A stretch of DNA of 22,528 nt, taken from contig CAJBVU010000096.1 of NCBI GenBank assembly GCA_903959115.1, forward strand, positions 1 through 22,528, given 5' to 3'. Source of the stretch: an uncultured Bacteroidota bacterium (GTDB lineage: Bacteria; Bacteroidota; Bacteroidia; NS11-12g; UBA955). The position numbers were made by a program, and so were the translations under genes. The notes below the pieces were generated by a model. It saw nothing but the letters and a program-made list of their open reading frames with translations, did not search any database and was not told where the DNA came from. Within the stretch, counting starts at the first letter, position 1, and every line of letters starts with the position of its first letter. Below, piece by piece: positions 7,661-15,982 of this stretch.

Positions 7661-8532
7661 CTGATCAATTGATAATTTTTGTACTCTCCCACTCTCCATC
7701 CAAACATCTTCTCAATAAAATACAACATCCTGGCTTTGAAACCAAAATTCTTTTTTGTTGGGTCAACCTCGAACGTCCAATCCATGGCTTCAATTCTCGA
7801 CATCATGACCTCGGGGTGTGTGCCATCAAAATGCTTCAACGAGTCGATGCTTGAATAATCGAATGATTCCGATGTCAACACCTTATCTAACATATATTTA
7901 TCGTCGTGCCACAACCGATGGAACTGCGCTTGTTTCTGTTGCTGAAATTTGGGATGCTTCACCCAGCCATAATGGTAAATACAAGCCCCACAATGAGCCA
8001 CTTTTAGTTTTTTCGCATCCGCGGTCCTAAAACCTTGCGCGTCTTTCCAGCTGATTATGTTACGATGATTTTTTATTATTCTAATTTCATTGCGATACCA
8101 ACGACGCGAATCGCCAACCATGGAGTAATTTCCATAAAAATGCAGGTAGTCGAACAACAATGCATCAACCTCTTCATCATGAAGGTACTTTTCCATTGCT
8201 GTCCTAACCATGGGGACATACTTTTCATGCAAACACTCATCAGCTTGAATGTAAACTAGCCAATCGGCATCAGCGGGGACATCGGCCAACGCTTTGTTGG
8301 TTTCATCCGCCAAGACAGCACCTCCTACTCGTTTGTTATCATCCCAAATCGTATCAAACAATCGGATTTTAGGCTCCTGCATCGCCTGCAAATAATCCTT
8401 TGTCCCATCATCAGAATCCCCCACCGCAATCACAAAATCATCGCACAGCGGCAACACAGAAAGCAAAGCCTCCCGCAAAGGATAATCCGCCTTCACGATG
8501 TTCCTAGCTATTGTAAAACCTGCGACTTTCAT
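7657..8532 (-). CDS. Family 2-like glycosyltransferase
   Basis: From the ATG at 8532 the protein has 291 residues. The N-terminus (MKVAGFTIARNIVK) and the following VIAVGDSDDGT (34-44) resemble the nucleotide-sugar-binding start of GT-A type glycosyltransferases. IQADEC (95-100) could supply the metal-binding acidic motif, as QADE instead of the classical DxD. A second half rich in Trp, His and Tyr (about 130-230) is typical of this Bacteroidota subgroup. It has no membrane helix or signal peptide, so it acts in the cytoplasm, probably on a surface glycan or lipid. An upstream in-frame ATG at 8574 would add 14 residues that do not fit the family. The chosen start lies inside the dnaE 3' end (29-base overlap), preceded by the purine-rich AGAAAGAAAAG. 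Acceptor and sugar are unknown. Confidence 0.82.
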   Translation of the reverse strand: MKVAGFTIARNIVKADYPLREALLSVLPLCDDFVIAVGDSDDGTKDYLQAMQEPKIRLFDTIWDDNKRVGGAVLADETNKALADVPADADWLVYIQADECLHEKYVPMVRTAMEKYLHDEEVDALLFDYLHFYGNYSMVGDSRRWYRNEIRIIKNHRNIISWKDAQGFRTADAKKLKVAHCGACIYHYGWVKHPKFQQQKQAQFHRLWHDDKYMLDKVLTSESFDYSSIDSLKHFDGTHPEVMMSRIEAMDWTFEVDPTKKNFGFKARMLYFIEKMFGWRVGEYKNYQLIR

Positions 8533-11500
8533 CTTTTCTTTCTGGTACCCAACGTTCATCCAATTTAGGCGCATATTTCACTTCCATTTCATCTAACATC
8601 CCCCTTACCTCAGAAACAAAATTCAATCCCGCCTTGGAAACCATCCTCACAGTCATATTGTCGTCGGCATCGTAAAAATTGAAATATAACGGACATTTCC
8701 CAGGAAACTGACTCAACACATCGCTTACGATTTGGTGCTTCCCTTGCTCCAAGTCGGAAGGTGTCATTTCAACATGCACCGACTTATACAGAGCCATCGC
8801 ATCGATATCAGACACCAACTGCATCGCATTGATATTCAATCGCATCTCGTCCTTTGCTTTGGAATAATCGGTCTGACCTTGAATCAACAATATATAATCC
8901 TTATCAATCAAATTCTTGAATTTCAAATACTTATCGGTAAAAATAGAAATCTCCACCGTCCCAGTGTAATCCATAAAGTTGAATCGAGCATATGGATTGC
9001 CTTTCTGACTCATAAAATCTTTGGCACTGGTAATTATACCCATCATTTGAAAAACAATCGGAGTCTTATTCTCAAGATTCTCCCTGTATTCCTTCACCGA
9101 ATGCGTCACAATACTGTCGTATACAAATTTGAAATCGTCTAGCGGATGCTTACTCAAAAATACCCCTACCAACTCCTCTTCCTCTTTCAATTCCTCTAGC
9201 AAAGTCATTTTATCTACTTGAGGCAACTTCGGCTCTACATTATCCAAATTCGCACCACCACCAAACAGACCCATCTGACCCGTAAAGCGCTCATGCTGAA
9301 TTCGAGTACCATACCTTACCGCCAATTCTATCCCGTTTACACCATTTGAATCTTCCTTCACATATTGAGCCCTGTGGTATCGCGGATCAAAATCAAATAC
9401 ACCAGCCTTTGCCATAGATTCCAACGTGCGTTTTCCCACAGACCTCAGGTTAACACGAGTGGATAAATCAAACAAACTCTTGAATACACCTTTCTCGTCG
9501 CGTTCCTTTAAAATTTCATTTACCGCGACTTCGCTGACGCCTTTCACCGCGCTCAATCCAAAACGAATCTGCCCGCTTTTTGTCACCGTAAACACACTCC
9601 TACTTTCATTCAAATCCGGACCCAACACCTTAATATCCTGCTTATGGCATTCTTCCATGTAAAAGGTAATCTTTTTGATATCTCCCATGTTACTCTTCAA
9701 CACCGCGGCCATAAATTGAGCTGGATAATTGGCTTTTAAGTATGCCGTTTGAAAAGCAATAACCGCATAACATGTTGAATGCGACTTATTAAATGCATAC
9801 TGCGCAAATTCTTCCCAGTCGGAATAAATCTTCTCAAGCACCTTTTCTGGGAACCCTTTCTCGGTCGCCCCAGCCATGAAATCACCCTTTAATTTGTCGA
9901 TGATACTCTTATTTTTCTTACCCATCGCCTTACGCAGCTCATCGGCCTTACCCTTGGAAAACCCTGCGATTTTCTGACTCAGCAACATCACCTGCTCCTG
10001 ATAAACGGTAATTCCATAGGTTTCCTTGAGGTAATCTTCCATTTCGGGAAGGTCAAACTCCACCGGCTTGCGACCATGCTTTCTATCAATAAAATCTGGG
10101 ATATACTTTAACGGCCCCGGTCGGTACAAAGCATTCATGGCAATCAAATCTCCAAAATGCGTTGGCTTAAGTTCACGCATATACTTTTGCATCCCTGGAC
10201 TTTCAAACTGAAACACACCATTGGTATCTCCACGTTGAAACAACTCATATGTTTTGACATCATCCAGAGGAATTAAATCCAATTCAATCTCATCGCCCGT
10301 AGTTTCTTTAATCAGCTTGATGGCATCCTTCATGATGGTAAGCGTACTCAGACCTAAAAAGTCCATTTTGAGCAAGCCCGCTTTTTCAATCTGGTTGACA
10401 TCATACTGCACTTGAATCCACTGAGATTCTTTTGACAACGCAACTGGAACTAAATCTTCAATATCTTGTGGTGCGATAATGATTCCACAAGCGTGAACAC
10501 CGGTATTTCTTACGCTGCCTTCAAGTTTTTCTGCATCGTGAAGCACTTTTGACGCATCGTCTTTACCTTGATATACTCGCTGAATTTCACGAATTGCATC
10601 GATTTCTTCCGGCTTTAAGTTTTTGGAATCGTCTTTGGCCAAATCATCAGGATTCGCATGCAACAATGTTTGCAAGTTCAAATTCCCTACCACCAATTTT
10701 GACAACCGATCTGTACTCTGCAAAGGATATTGTAACACACGACCTACATCGCGAATCGCACTTTTGGCAGCCATCGTACCATAGGTGATAATTTGTGCGA
10801 TGCGACGTTCACCGTATTTTTTGGCAACATACTGTATCACACGATCCCGACCTTGATCGTCGAAGTCAATATCCACGTCGGGCATACTCACCCTTTCCGG
10901 ATTCAAGAAACGCTCAAAAAGCAAATCGTACTTTACCGGATCCACATTGGTGATCCCCAAACAATAAGCCACCAAACTCCCAGCCGCAGAACCCCTACCT
11001 GGGCCAACCCACACATCCATTTCGCGCGCTGCAGTGGTGAAATCTTGAACAATCAAAAAGTATCCCGCAAAACCCGAATGAGTGATTGTATTTAATTCAA
11101 AATCCAATCTTTCTTGCACTGGCAAAGGAATTACACCACCATATCGCTTCATACATCCAGCATAGGCGAGATGCTTTAAGAAAACATTCTGGTCGTCAAA
11201 TCCTATTGGCAATTCATAATTGGGAAGAACGATATCTCTTGAGAGTTTCGGAGGATCAATGGTCGACAACAATCGGTTGGTATTATCCAAAGCCTCCGGA
11301 ATATCGTGAAAAAGCGCCGCCATTTCGGCTTGTGATTTAAAGAAGAATTCATCGTTCGGAAACGCAAATCGGAATCCCTTACCCCCCTCTTCGTTGCTCG
11401 CTTTGGGGGTACTTTGAAATTCACCAGTATTGATACACAATAAAATATCGTGGGCATTTGCGTCTGTCTTTTCCGTATAATGAGAATCGTTGGTCGCAAT

Positions 11501-12127
11501 GACATGCACGTTATACTTTTTACCAAATTTTAATAAAGTTTGATTGATATCTTCCTGCGAAATACCTGTGCCATCTAAGTTTTTTAGTCCATGTCGCTGA
11601 AGCTCAATATAGTAATCATCGCCAAAAATCCTGTGCCAATCACAAAATACCTTTTCAGCCTCTTCTTCGCCTTTCCAGAGAATAGCTTGAGGCACTTGCG
11701 CACCAATACAGCATGTTGTGGCGATTAGGCCTTCGCTGTATTGTTCGATAAGCGCACGGTCAACACGAGGGTATTTACTATACAAACCTTCTAAGTAACC
11801 CAGAGAACAGAGTTTACTCAAATTTGCATAACCTTTTTGATTCTTCGCCAACAACAATTGATGATATCGTTTGTCTTTTGCCCCTTGGGTAAAGGATTTC
11901 TGAAAGCGATCTTCCACCACATAAAACTCACAACCAATAACAGGCATCAACCCTTCGGCGGTTACTGCTTGATAAAACTCAAACGCACCAAACATGTTGC
12001 CGTGATCGGTTATTGCCAGCGCCGGCATACCATCGGCTTTGGCCTTCTTTACCAGGCTTTTTATGCTTGCTGCCCCGTCTAACAACGAGTATTGAGTATG
12101 GACGTGTAAGTGGGAAAAAACTGGCAT
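8504..12127 (-). CDS. dnaE: DNA polymerase III alpha subunit
   Basis: The 1207-residue protein is the replicative polymerase. The N-terminal PHP domain has HLHVHT (6-11), TDHGN (40-44), Glu67 and NDSHY (213-217). These metal ligands look preserved, unlike in E. coli DnaE, so a zinc-type proofreading activity is possible; that is inference. The polymerase core has GPGRGSAAGSLVAYC (375-389) and the catalytic aspartates in PDVDIDF (416-422). Later come MDFLGLSTLT and YRPGPL, typical of C-family polymerases. The tandem helix-hairpin-helix region is followed by an OB fold near 1040-1110. The start MPVFSHLHVH is the usual one. It diverges from recF and is followed with a 29-base overlap by a glycosyltransferase gene. 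Confidence 0.98.
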   Translation of the reverse strand: MPVFSHLHVHTQYSLLDGAASIKSLVKKAKADGMPALAITDHGNMFGAFEFYQAVTAEGLMPVIGCEFYVVEDRFQKSFTQGAKDKRYHQLLLAKNQKGYANLSKLCSLGYLEGLYSKYPRVDRALIEQYSEGLIATTCCIGAQVPQAILWKGEEEAEKVFCDWHRIFGDDYYIELQRHGLKNLDGTGISQEDINQTLLKFGKKYNVHVIATNDSHYTEKTDANAHDILLCINTGEFQSTPKASNEEGGKGFRFAFPNDEFFFKSQAEMAALFHDIPEALDNTNRLLSTIDPPKLSRDIVLPNYELPIGFDDQNVFLKHLAYAGCMKRYGGVIPLPVQERLDFELNTITHSGFAGYFLIVQDFTTAAREMDVWVGPGRGSAAGSLVAYCLGITNVDPVKYDLLFERFLNPERVSMPDVDIDFDDQGRDRVIQYVAKKYGERRIAQIITYGTMAAKSAIRDVGRVLQYPLQSTDRLSKLVVGNLNLQTLLHANPDDLAKDDSKNLKPEEIDAIREIQRVYQGKDDASKVLHDAEKLEGSVRNTGVHACGIIIAPQDIEDLVPVALSKESQWIQVQYDVNQIEKAGLLKMDFLGLSTLTIMKDAIKLIKETTGDEIELDLIPLDDVKTYELFQRGDTNGVFQFESPGMQKYMRELKPTHFGDLIAMNALYRPGPLKYIPDFIDRKHGRKPVEFDLPEMEDYLKETYGITVYQEQVMLLSQKIAGFSKGKADELRKAMGKKNKSIIDKLKGDFMAGATEKGFPEKVLEKIYSDWEEFAQYAFNKSHSTCYAVIAFQTAYLKANYPAQFMAAVLKSNMGDIKKITFYMEECHKQDIKVLGPDLNESRSVFTVTKSGQIRFGLSAVKGVSEVAVNEILKERDEKGVFKSLFDLSTRVNLRSVGKRTLESMAKAGVFDFDPRYHRAQYVKEDSNGVNGIELAVRYGTRIQHERFTGQMGLFGGGANLDNVEPKLPQVDKMTLLEELKEEEELVGVFLSKHPLDDFKFVYDSIVTHSVKEYRENLENKTPIVFQMMGIITSAKDFMSQKGNPYARFNFMDYTGTVEISIFTDKYLKFKNLIDKDYILLIQGQTDYSKAKDEMRLNINAMQLVSDIDAMALYKSVHVEMTPSDLEQGKHQIVSDVLSQFPGKCPLYFNFYDADDNMTVRMVSKAGLNFVSEVRGMLDEMEVKYAPKLDERWVPERKDESRRFYNS

Positions 12128-12248
12128 GCTATTGAAATAACGAAGTTAAATCAAAAGAGAAAAACCGCTAAGCAATGTGGACAATTTAGCATAACTCAAA
12201 CTGCCTTGAAACCAAGGTCATTCCGACCATTTGAATTACTTTTGCCAT

Positions 12249-13322
12249 GTGTATTTATCAAAATTGCAACTATTTCAATTCAAGAACCACAACGAGTTGT
12301 CGCTGGAATTTTGCAATGGGATAAATACCATCACCGGGGCCAATGGAATTGGAAAAACCAACATTTTGGATGCGGTGCATTATTTGGCCAATGCCAAAAG
12401 TTATTTCAACGGCATCGACAGTCAAATCATCCAACATCAACAATCCTTTTTCACCATCAAAGGGAAATTTGAAGGCGAAATGCCAGCAAATATTTTGGTA
12501 CAATTTGAAACAGGAAAAAAGACCATCAAAAAGAACGACAAACCCTATTCAAGATTATTGGACCATATTGGATTAATTCAAACGGTTTTTATCACACCGT
12601 ACGATATCGACTTGGTTTTGAGTGGCAGTGAAGAAAGAAGAAAATTTATTGATTTAAGCCTCTGTCAGATCGATGCCGCCTACCTCCAAAATCTCAGCAT
12701 CTATAAAAAGTCGTTAGACCAAAGAAATGCCCTGTTAAAAAACATGCAAGGTCGTTTCATTGATCCGGATTTATTGGGCAGTTTTGACTCCAAACTCATC
12801 CCAACGGGGGAACTGATTCATGCAAAGAGGAAGGAATTTATCGAGAAATTTTTGGAGTTTTTTGTACCCATTTATAAAGATTTAAGTCAGAGCAAAGAAT
12901 CACCAGAACTGCAATACGAGAGTACTTTGAGCGAAGGCAGTTTTGCCGATATATTGTATAACAATCATCGCATTGATTCGGCGGCACAACGCACCACTTT
13001 TGGCATTCATAAGGATGATTTGCAATTCAACTTGGATGGATTGCCTTTGAAAAAATTTGGTTCGCAGGGACAAATCAAATGCTTCATCATCGCCCTTAAA
13101 CTTGCCCAGTATAGATACTTCCAATCGGTGACGCAAAAATGTCCACTTTTACTTTTGGATGATATTTTTGAAAAAATTGATGCTGATCGCGCCCAACGAC
13201 TCATCGAATTGGTTGGCGAAACTTCTTTCGGTCAGATCTTAATCACCGACACACATGCCAGTAGAGTAGAAACGCATTTCTCTGGCATCAAAGCGGATAA
13301 ACTACATCATCAAATCGGCTAA
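12249..13322 (+). CDS. recF: DNA replication and repair protein RecF
   Basis: RecF is an SMC-like ATPase that binds gapped DNA and helps load RecA through RecOR. From the GTG at 12249 the protein has 357 residues, the usual size. Walker A is GANGIGKT (30-37). The signature region is KKFGSQGQIK (268-277). Walker B is PLLLLDDIFEKID (299-311). The frame can also start at the TTG at 12231, adding six residues, but the GTG gives M-Y-L-S-K-L, matching the normal RecF N-terminus. The signature reads GQIKCF where I expect GQQKSF or GQQR, a small variation. It is divergent from dnaE and ends 4 bases from the stop of the convergent ald-type gene. Confidence 0.96.
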   Translation: MYLSKLQLFQFKNHNELSLEFCNGINTITGANGIGKTNILDAVHYLANAKSYFNGIDSQIIQHQQSFFTIKGKFEGEMPANILVQFETGKKTIKKNDKPYSRLLDHIGLIQTVFITPYDIDLVLSGSEERRKFIDLSLCQIDAAYLQNLSIYKKSLDQRNALLKNMQGRFIDPDLLGSFDSKLIPTGELIHAKRKEFIEKFLEFFVPIYKDLSQSKESPELQYESTLSEGSFADILYNNHRIDSAAQRTTFGIHKDDLQFNLDGLPLKKFGSQGQIKCFIIALKLAQYRYFQSVTQKCPLLLLDDIFEKIDADRAQRLIELVGETSFGQILITDTHASRVETHFSGIKADKLHHQIG

Positions 13323-13326
13323 GCCA

Positions 13327-14541
13327 TTACATAAACAACCCCACCATCAAATCGATGTCGTGGTATTTGATACCAAACTTATCAGCCAAATTCTTATTGG
13401 TAAGGCTACCACGATACAAGTAAGTCCCCTTTCTAACACCCGCTTTCATTTTCAAAAACTCACCAAAACCACCCATTTGAGCCATTTCATCTAGCATTGG
13501 TGTAAAGACGTTGCTTAGAGTATAGCTGGCGGTACGACTTACACGCGAGGCGATATTTGGTACGCAGTAATGGATGACATCATGCTTATGGAATACCGGT
13601 TTTTCGTGGTTGGTAACCTCACTAGTTTCGAAATTCCCACCGCGATCAATGGCTACGTCAATCAAAACAGAATGAGCGCGCATGCCCATAACCATTTCTT
13701 CAGAAACTACGATTGGACTTCTAGCGGTATTGCCAGCCAAGGCACCAATGACTACATCGGCACTGGCGATGGCATTTTTAATCACTTGCGGCTGAATGGT
13801 ACTAGTATATAAATGGAAACCAAACGATTTCTGGATTCTGCGCAGTCTATACATGTTATTATCAAATACCTTTACGTTTGCCCCTAATCCCAATGCTGCT
13901 TTCGTGGCAAATTCTCCCACTGCACCGGCTCCAATTACCACAACCTGTGTGGGTGGAACACCTGCAAATCCGCCTAGCAACTCACCTTTCCCTATATGGG
14001 TATTGTTTAAATATTCCGCGGCAATCAGGATACTAGCTGTTCCCGCGATTTCACTCATTGCACGAATAATCGGGCGTGTTCCGCCATCGTCTTCCAAATA
14101 TTCATACGCCATCGCATTGATTTTTTTCTCCATCAATTTCCGCAAAAGCACCGAATCCAACTGATTGATTTGCAATGCAGAAATCAACAACTGACCCGGC
14201 TTCATCAACTCGATTTCGGTTAATGTAGGCGGATCAATCTTTAAAATCGTATCGCAAGCGTAAACGTCTTTATTGGAATGAACTATTTCAGCGCCCGCTT
14301 CACTGAACTGGATATCAGAAAAATTCGCATTGCGTCCAGCGCCCGATTCAATCACTATTCGGTGCCCGTTGCTCGTAAAATAAGCTACTGCAGCGGGAGT
14401 GAGAGGAACGCGATTTTCTTGAAATGTCACCTCTTTGGGAATTCCAATATTCAAAGACCCCCCTTTAAAAAATTTAGCAACTGTTTGCAACTGCGTCTGC
14501 GCTTGGGATTCTGGCGATATAATATTTTTTGACAATGCCAC
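13327..14541 (-). CDS. ald: Alanine dehydrogenase-like protein (AlaDH/PNT family)
   Basis: A 404-residue protein of the alanine dehydrogenase / transhydrogenase alpha family. After an N-terminal extension of about 30 residues comes GIPKE (33-37) with Arg44 in ENRVPLTP, then the MSEIAG segment (162-167). The NAD-binding Rossmann fold has VVVIGAGAVGE (200-210), and LIDVAIDRGG (293-302) follows. Alanine dehydrogenase interconverts alanine and pyruvate with NAD. Compared with the mycobacterial enzyme as I remember it, the catalytic Lys75 and His96 align with Asp103 and Gln124 here, while the Arg and the later Asp are kept. Family membership is clear, but the alanine reaction is in doubt. It is convergent with recF and divergent from the transglycosylase gene. 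Confidence 0.88.
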   Translation of the reverse strand: MALSKNIISPESQAQTQLQTVAKFFKGGSLNIGIPKEVTFQENRVPLTPAAVAYFTSNGHRIVIESGAGRNANFSDIQFSEAGAEIVHSNKDVYACDTILKIDPPTLTEIELMKPGQLLISALQINQLDSVLLRKLMEKKINAMAYEYLEDDGGTRPIIRAMSEIAGTASILIAAEYLNNTHIGKGELLGGFAGVPPTQVVVIGAGAVGEFATKAALGLGANVKVFDNNMYRLRRIQKSFGFHLYTSTIQPQVIKNAIASADVVIGALAGNTARSPIVVSEEMVMGMRAHSVLIDVAIDRGGNFETSEVTNHEKPVFHKHDVIHYCVPNIASRVSRTASYTLSNVFTPMLDEMAQMGGFGEFLKMKAGVRKGTYLYRGSLTNKNLADKFGIKYHDIDLMVGLFM

Positions 14542-14607
14542 GGACTGTATGATTTTTAGTACCTCTAAGGTAGTAAAGGCTTCGCACCATTCCTACATTT
14601 AGATTAT

Positions 14608-14627
14608 TACAAATATACACATTTGTA
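14608..14627. repeat. Inverted repeat with back-to-back -7-like boxes between ald-type and transglycosylase genes
   Basis: TACAAAT (14608-14614) and ATTTGTA (14621-14627) form a perfect 7-bp inverted repeat with a 6-base centre, in the 157-base divergent gap. On the minus strand it contains an exact TATATTTG (14617 to 14610), a possible -7 box for the ald-type gene. On the plus strand it contains CACATTTG (14618-14625), one base off the consensus. No matching -33 TTTG stands at the right distance on either strand. It may be an operator, a promoter pair or chance. Confidence 0.35.
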
Positions 14628-14660
14628 GAGTGCCCTTTATTTTTGGCTCAGTCTTTGCTT

Positions 14661-14692
14661 ATTGGAAGCGAACTTTAACGAAGTTACTTTTG
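14661..14692 (+). promoter_or_regulatory. Candidate promoter for the transglycosylase-DUF4837-purN operon
   Basis: ATTG (14661-14664), 20 bases, then TACTTTTG (14685-14692), an exact match to the Bacteroidota -7 box TAnnTTTG. Transcription would start about four bases after the box, only a few bases before the ATG at 14699. The mRNA would be nearly leaderless. Confidence 0.4.
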
Positions 14693-14698
14693 AACAAA

Positions 14699-15982
14699 AT
14701 GACAAAACAAATCTTCATCGCAATCACAGTGGCAATTATGACATTTTCGAATGCTAACGCCCAAGCGCCATTGAATCCAATGGGCGAGAATCACATTGCG
14801 AGAATCGATAGCCTTACCCAGCAATTATTGGGCAATATTCCTTCACACTCTCCTGTAAATTACGTAGAACAACGGTATCGCAACGGTAAGGAATTTGAAG
14901 AAATGATGTTACAAATTGGAAGTACCATCCCATTCCAATATCATCGTTTGGTAGAACAACACATTCGTTATTACTTAGGTTACGGCGAAGGTTATTTTAA
15001 CCAAATCCACGAAAGAATGAAATTGTACTTTCCGATTTTTGAGGAAATTTTGGATAAAAATGGACTACCTACTGAATTGAAGTATATTTCTGTAATTGAA
15101 TCCAACTTAAATCCGAGTGCGGTATCATGGTGCGGAGCAACAGGACTTTGGCAGTTTATGCCTTATACAGGAAAGTTAATGGGGATGCGAATTGGATACC
15201 CGTGCGACGACCGTAAGAGTATTGTTGCAAGTACTCAGAAAGCGTGTGAATATTTCGCAAACTCTCAATCCATCTTTAACAACTGGTTATTTAGCATCGC
15301 TTCTTACAATTGTGGACCGGGTAACGTGCAAAAAGCCATTCGTAGAAGTGGTGGAAGAACTAATTTCTGGGAAGTATTGCCATTTCTACCCAAAGAAACC
15401 CAGAACTATGTTCCCAAATTTATTGCTGTAGCTTATGTGCTAAACTTTACCCAAAAAGGCAAAAACGAATTGCACAACGATCACAGTATAGTGCTAGCTC
15501 CAACCAAAATAGACTCTACGATGCATTTGGGGAAAATCAATGAATATTTGGGCAGCCAACACAATTTAACTGGCCTAAATCAAGAGTTATTAAATCAAAA
15601 TACAGACATGGCAACCAATAGTGTCATTTTGATGCCCTATTCCGCGAGCATGGATTTCATTGATCGATTTGATAGTGCTGCTTCATTTGCTAAATTTCAA
15701 GGAGCATACGTCCCTACCAACTATCGTGCACCCTACGCCTATCCAAAATCAGTCCCTCGGGGTGCTCACGTTTCGGGAGCCACTGCCGCAGCATATCACG
15801 CACCCGCGAAATCAGCTAGCACATCTAGAATTATTCACGTTGTTAGGCGCGGACAAACACTGAGTTTGGTTGCCCGCACCCATGGAGTGACTGTAACCCA
15901 AATTAAAACATGGAATCACTTGCGATCAAACAATATCCAAGTGGGACAAAGGCTTATCATACAAAAACCCAAACACCGTTGA
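14699..15982 (+). CDS. Lytic murein transglycosylase, MltD-like (SLT domain plus LysM)
   Basis: The protein cleaves peptidoglycan glycan strands and is exported. From the ATG at 14699 it has 427 residues, starting with a signal peptide (Lys-rich start, hydrophobic core, cleavage near Ala-Asn-Ala-Gln-Ala at 18-22). An earlier in-frame start at 14630 would put 23 residues in front of the signal peptide and is less likely. The SLT domain has the catalytic Glu134 in VIESNLNPSA, GLWQFMP (149-155) and ASYNCGPGNVQKAI (201-214). A linker follows, then one LysM domain (about 379-422) that binds peptidoglycan. Its TGA overlaps the next ATG by one base (TGATG), so it heads an operon with the DUF4837 lipoprotein and purN. 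Confidence 0.93.
   Translation: MTKQIFIAITVAIMTFSNANAQAPLNPMGENHIARIDSLTQQLLGNIPSHSPVNYVEQRYRNGKEFEEMMLQIGSTIPFQYHRLVEQHIRYYLGYGEGYFNQIHERMKLYFPIFEEILDKNGLPTELKYISVIESNLNPSAVSWCGATGLWQFMPYTGKLMGMRIGYPCDDRKSIVASTQKACEYFANSQSIFNNWLFSIASYNCGPGNVQKAIRRSGGRTNFWEVLPFLPKETQNYVPKFIAVAYVLNFTQKGKNELHNDHSIVLAPTKIDSTMHLGKINEYLGSQHNLTGLNQELLNQNTDMATNSVILMPYSASMDFIDRFDSAASFAKFQGAYVPTNYRAPYAYPKSVPRGAHVSGATAAAYHAPAKSASTSRIIHVVRRGQTLSLVARTHGVTVTQIKTWNHLRSNNIQVGQRLIIQKPKHR

Noticed and set aside
11203..11526. Minus-strand frame of 107 codons inside dnaE, and several plus-strand frames of 60-136 codons within 8732-12082.
   Set aside because: All lie within the clearly coding dnaE frame and their translations have no recognisable family features.
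12205..12233. CTTG-N17-ACCATTTG as a promoter for recF.
   Set aside because: Only the TTTG part of the -7 box matches and the spacing is short; too weak to list, although it would favour the GTG at 12249 as the start.
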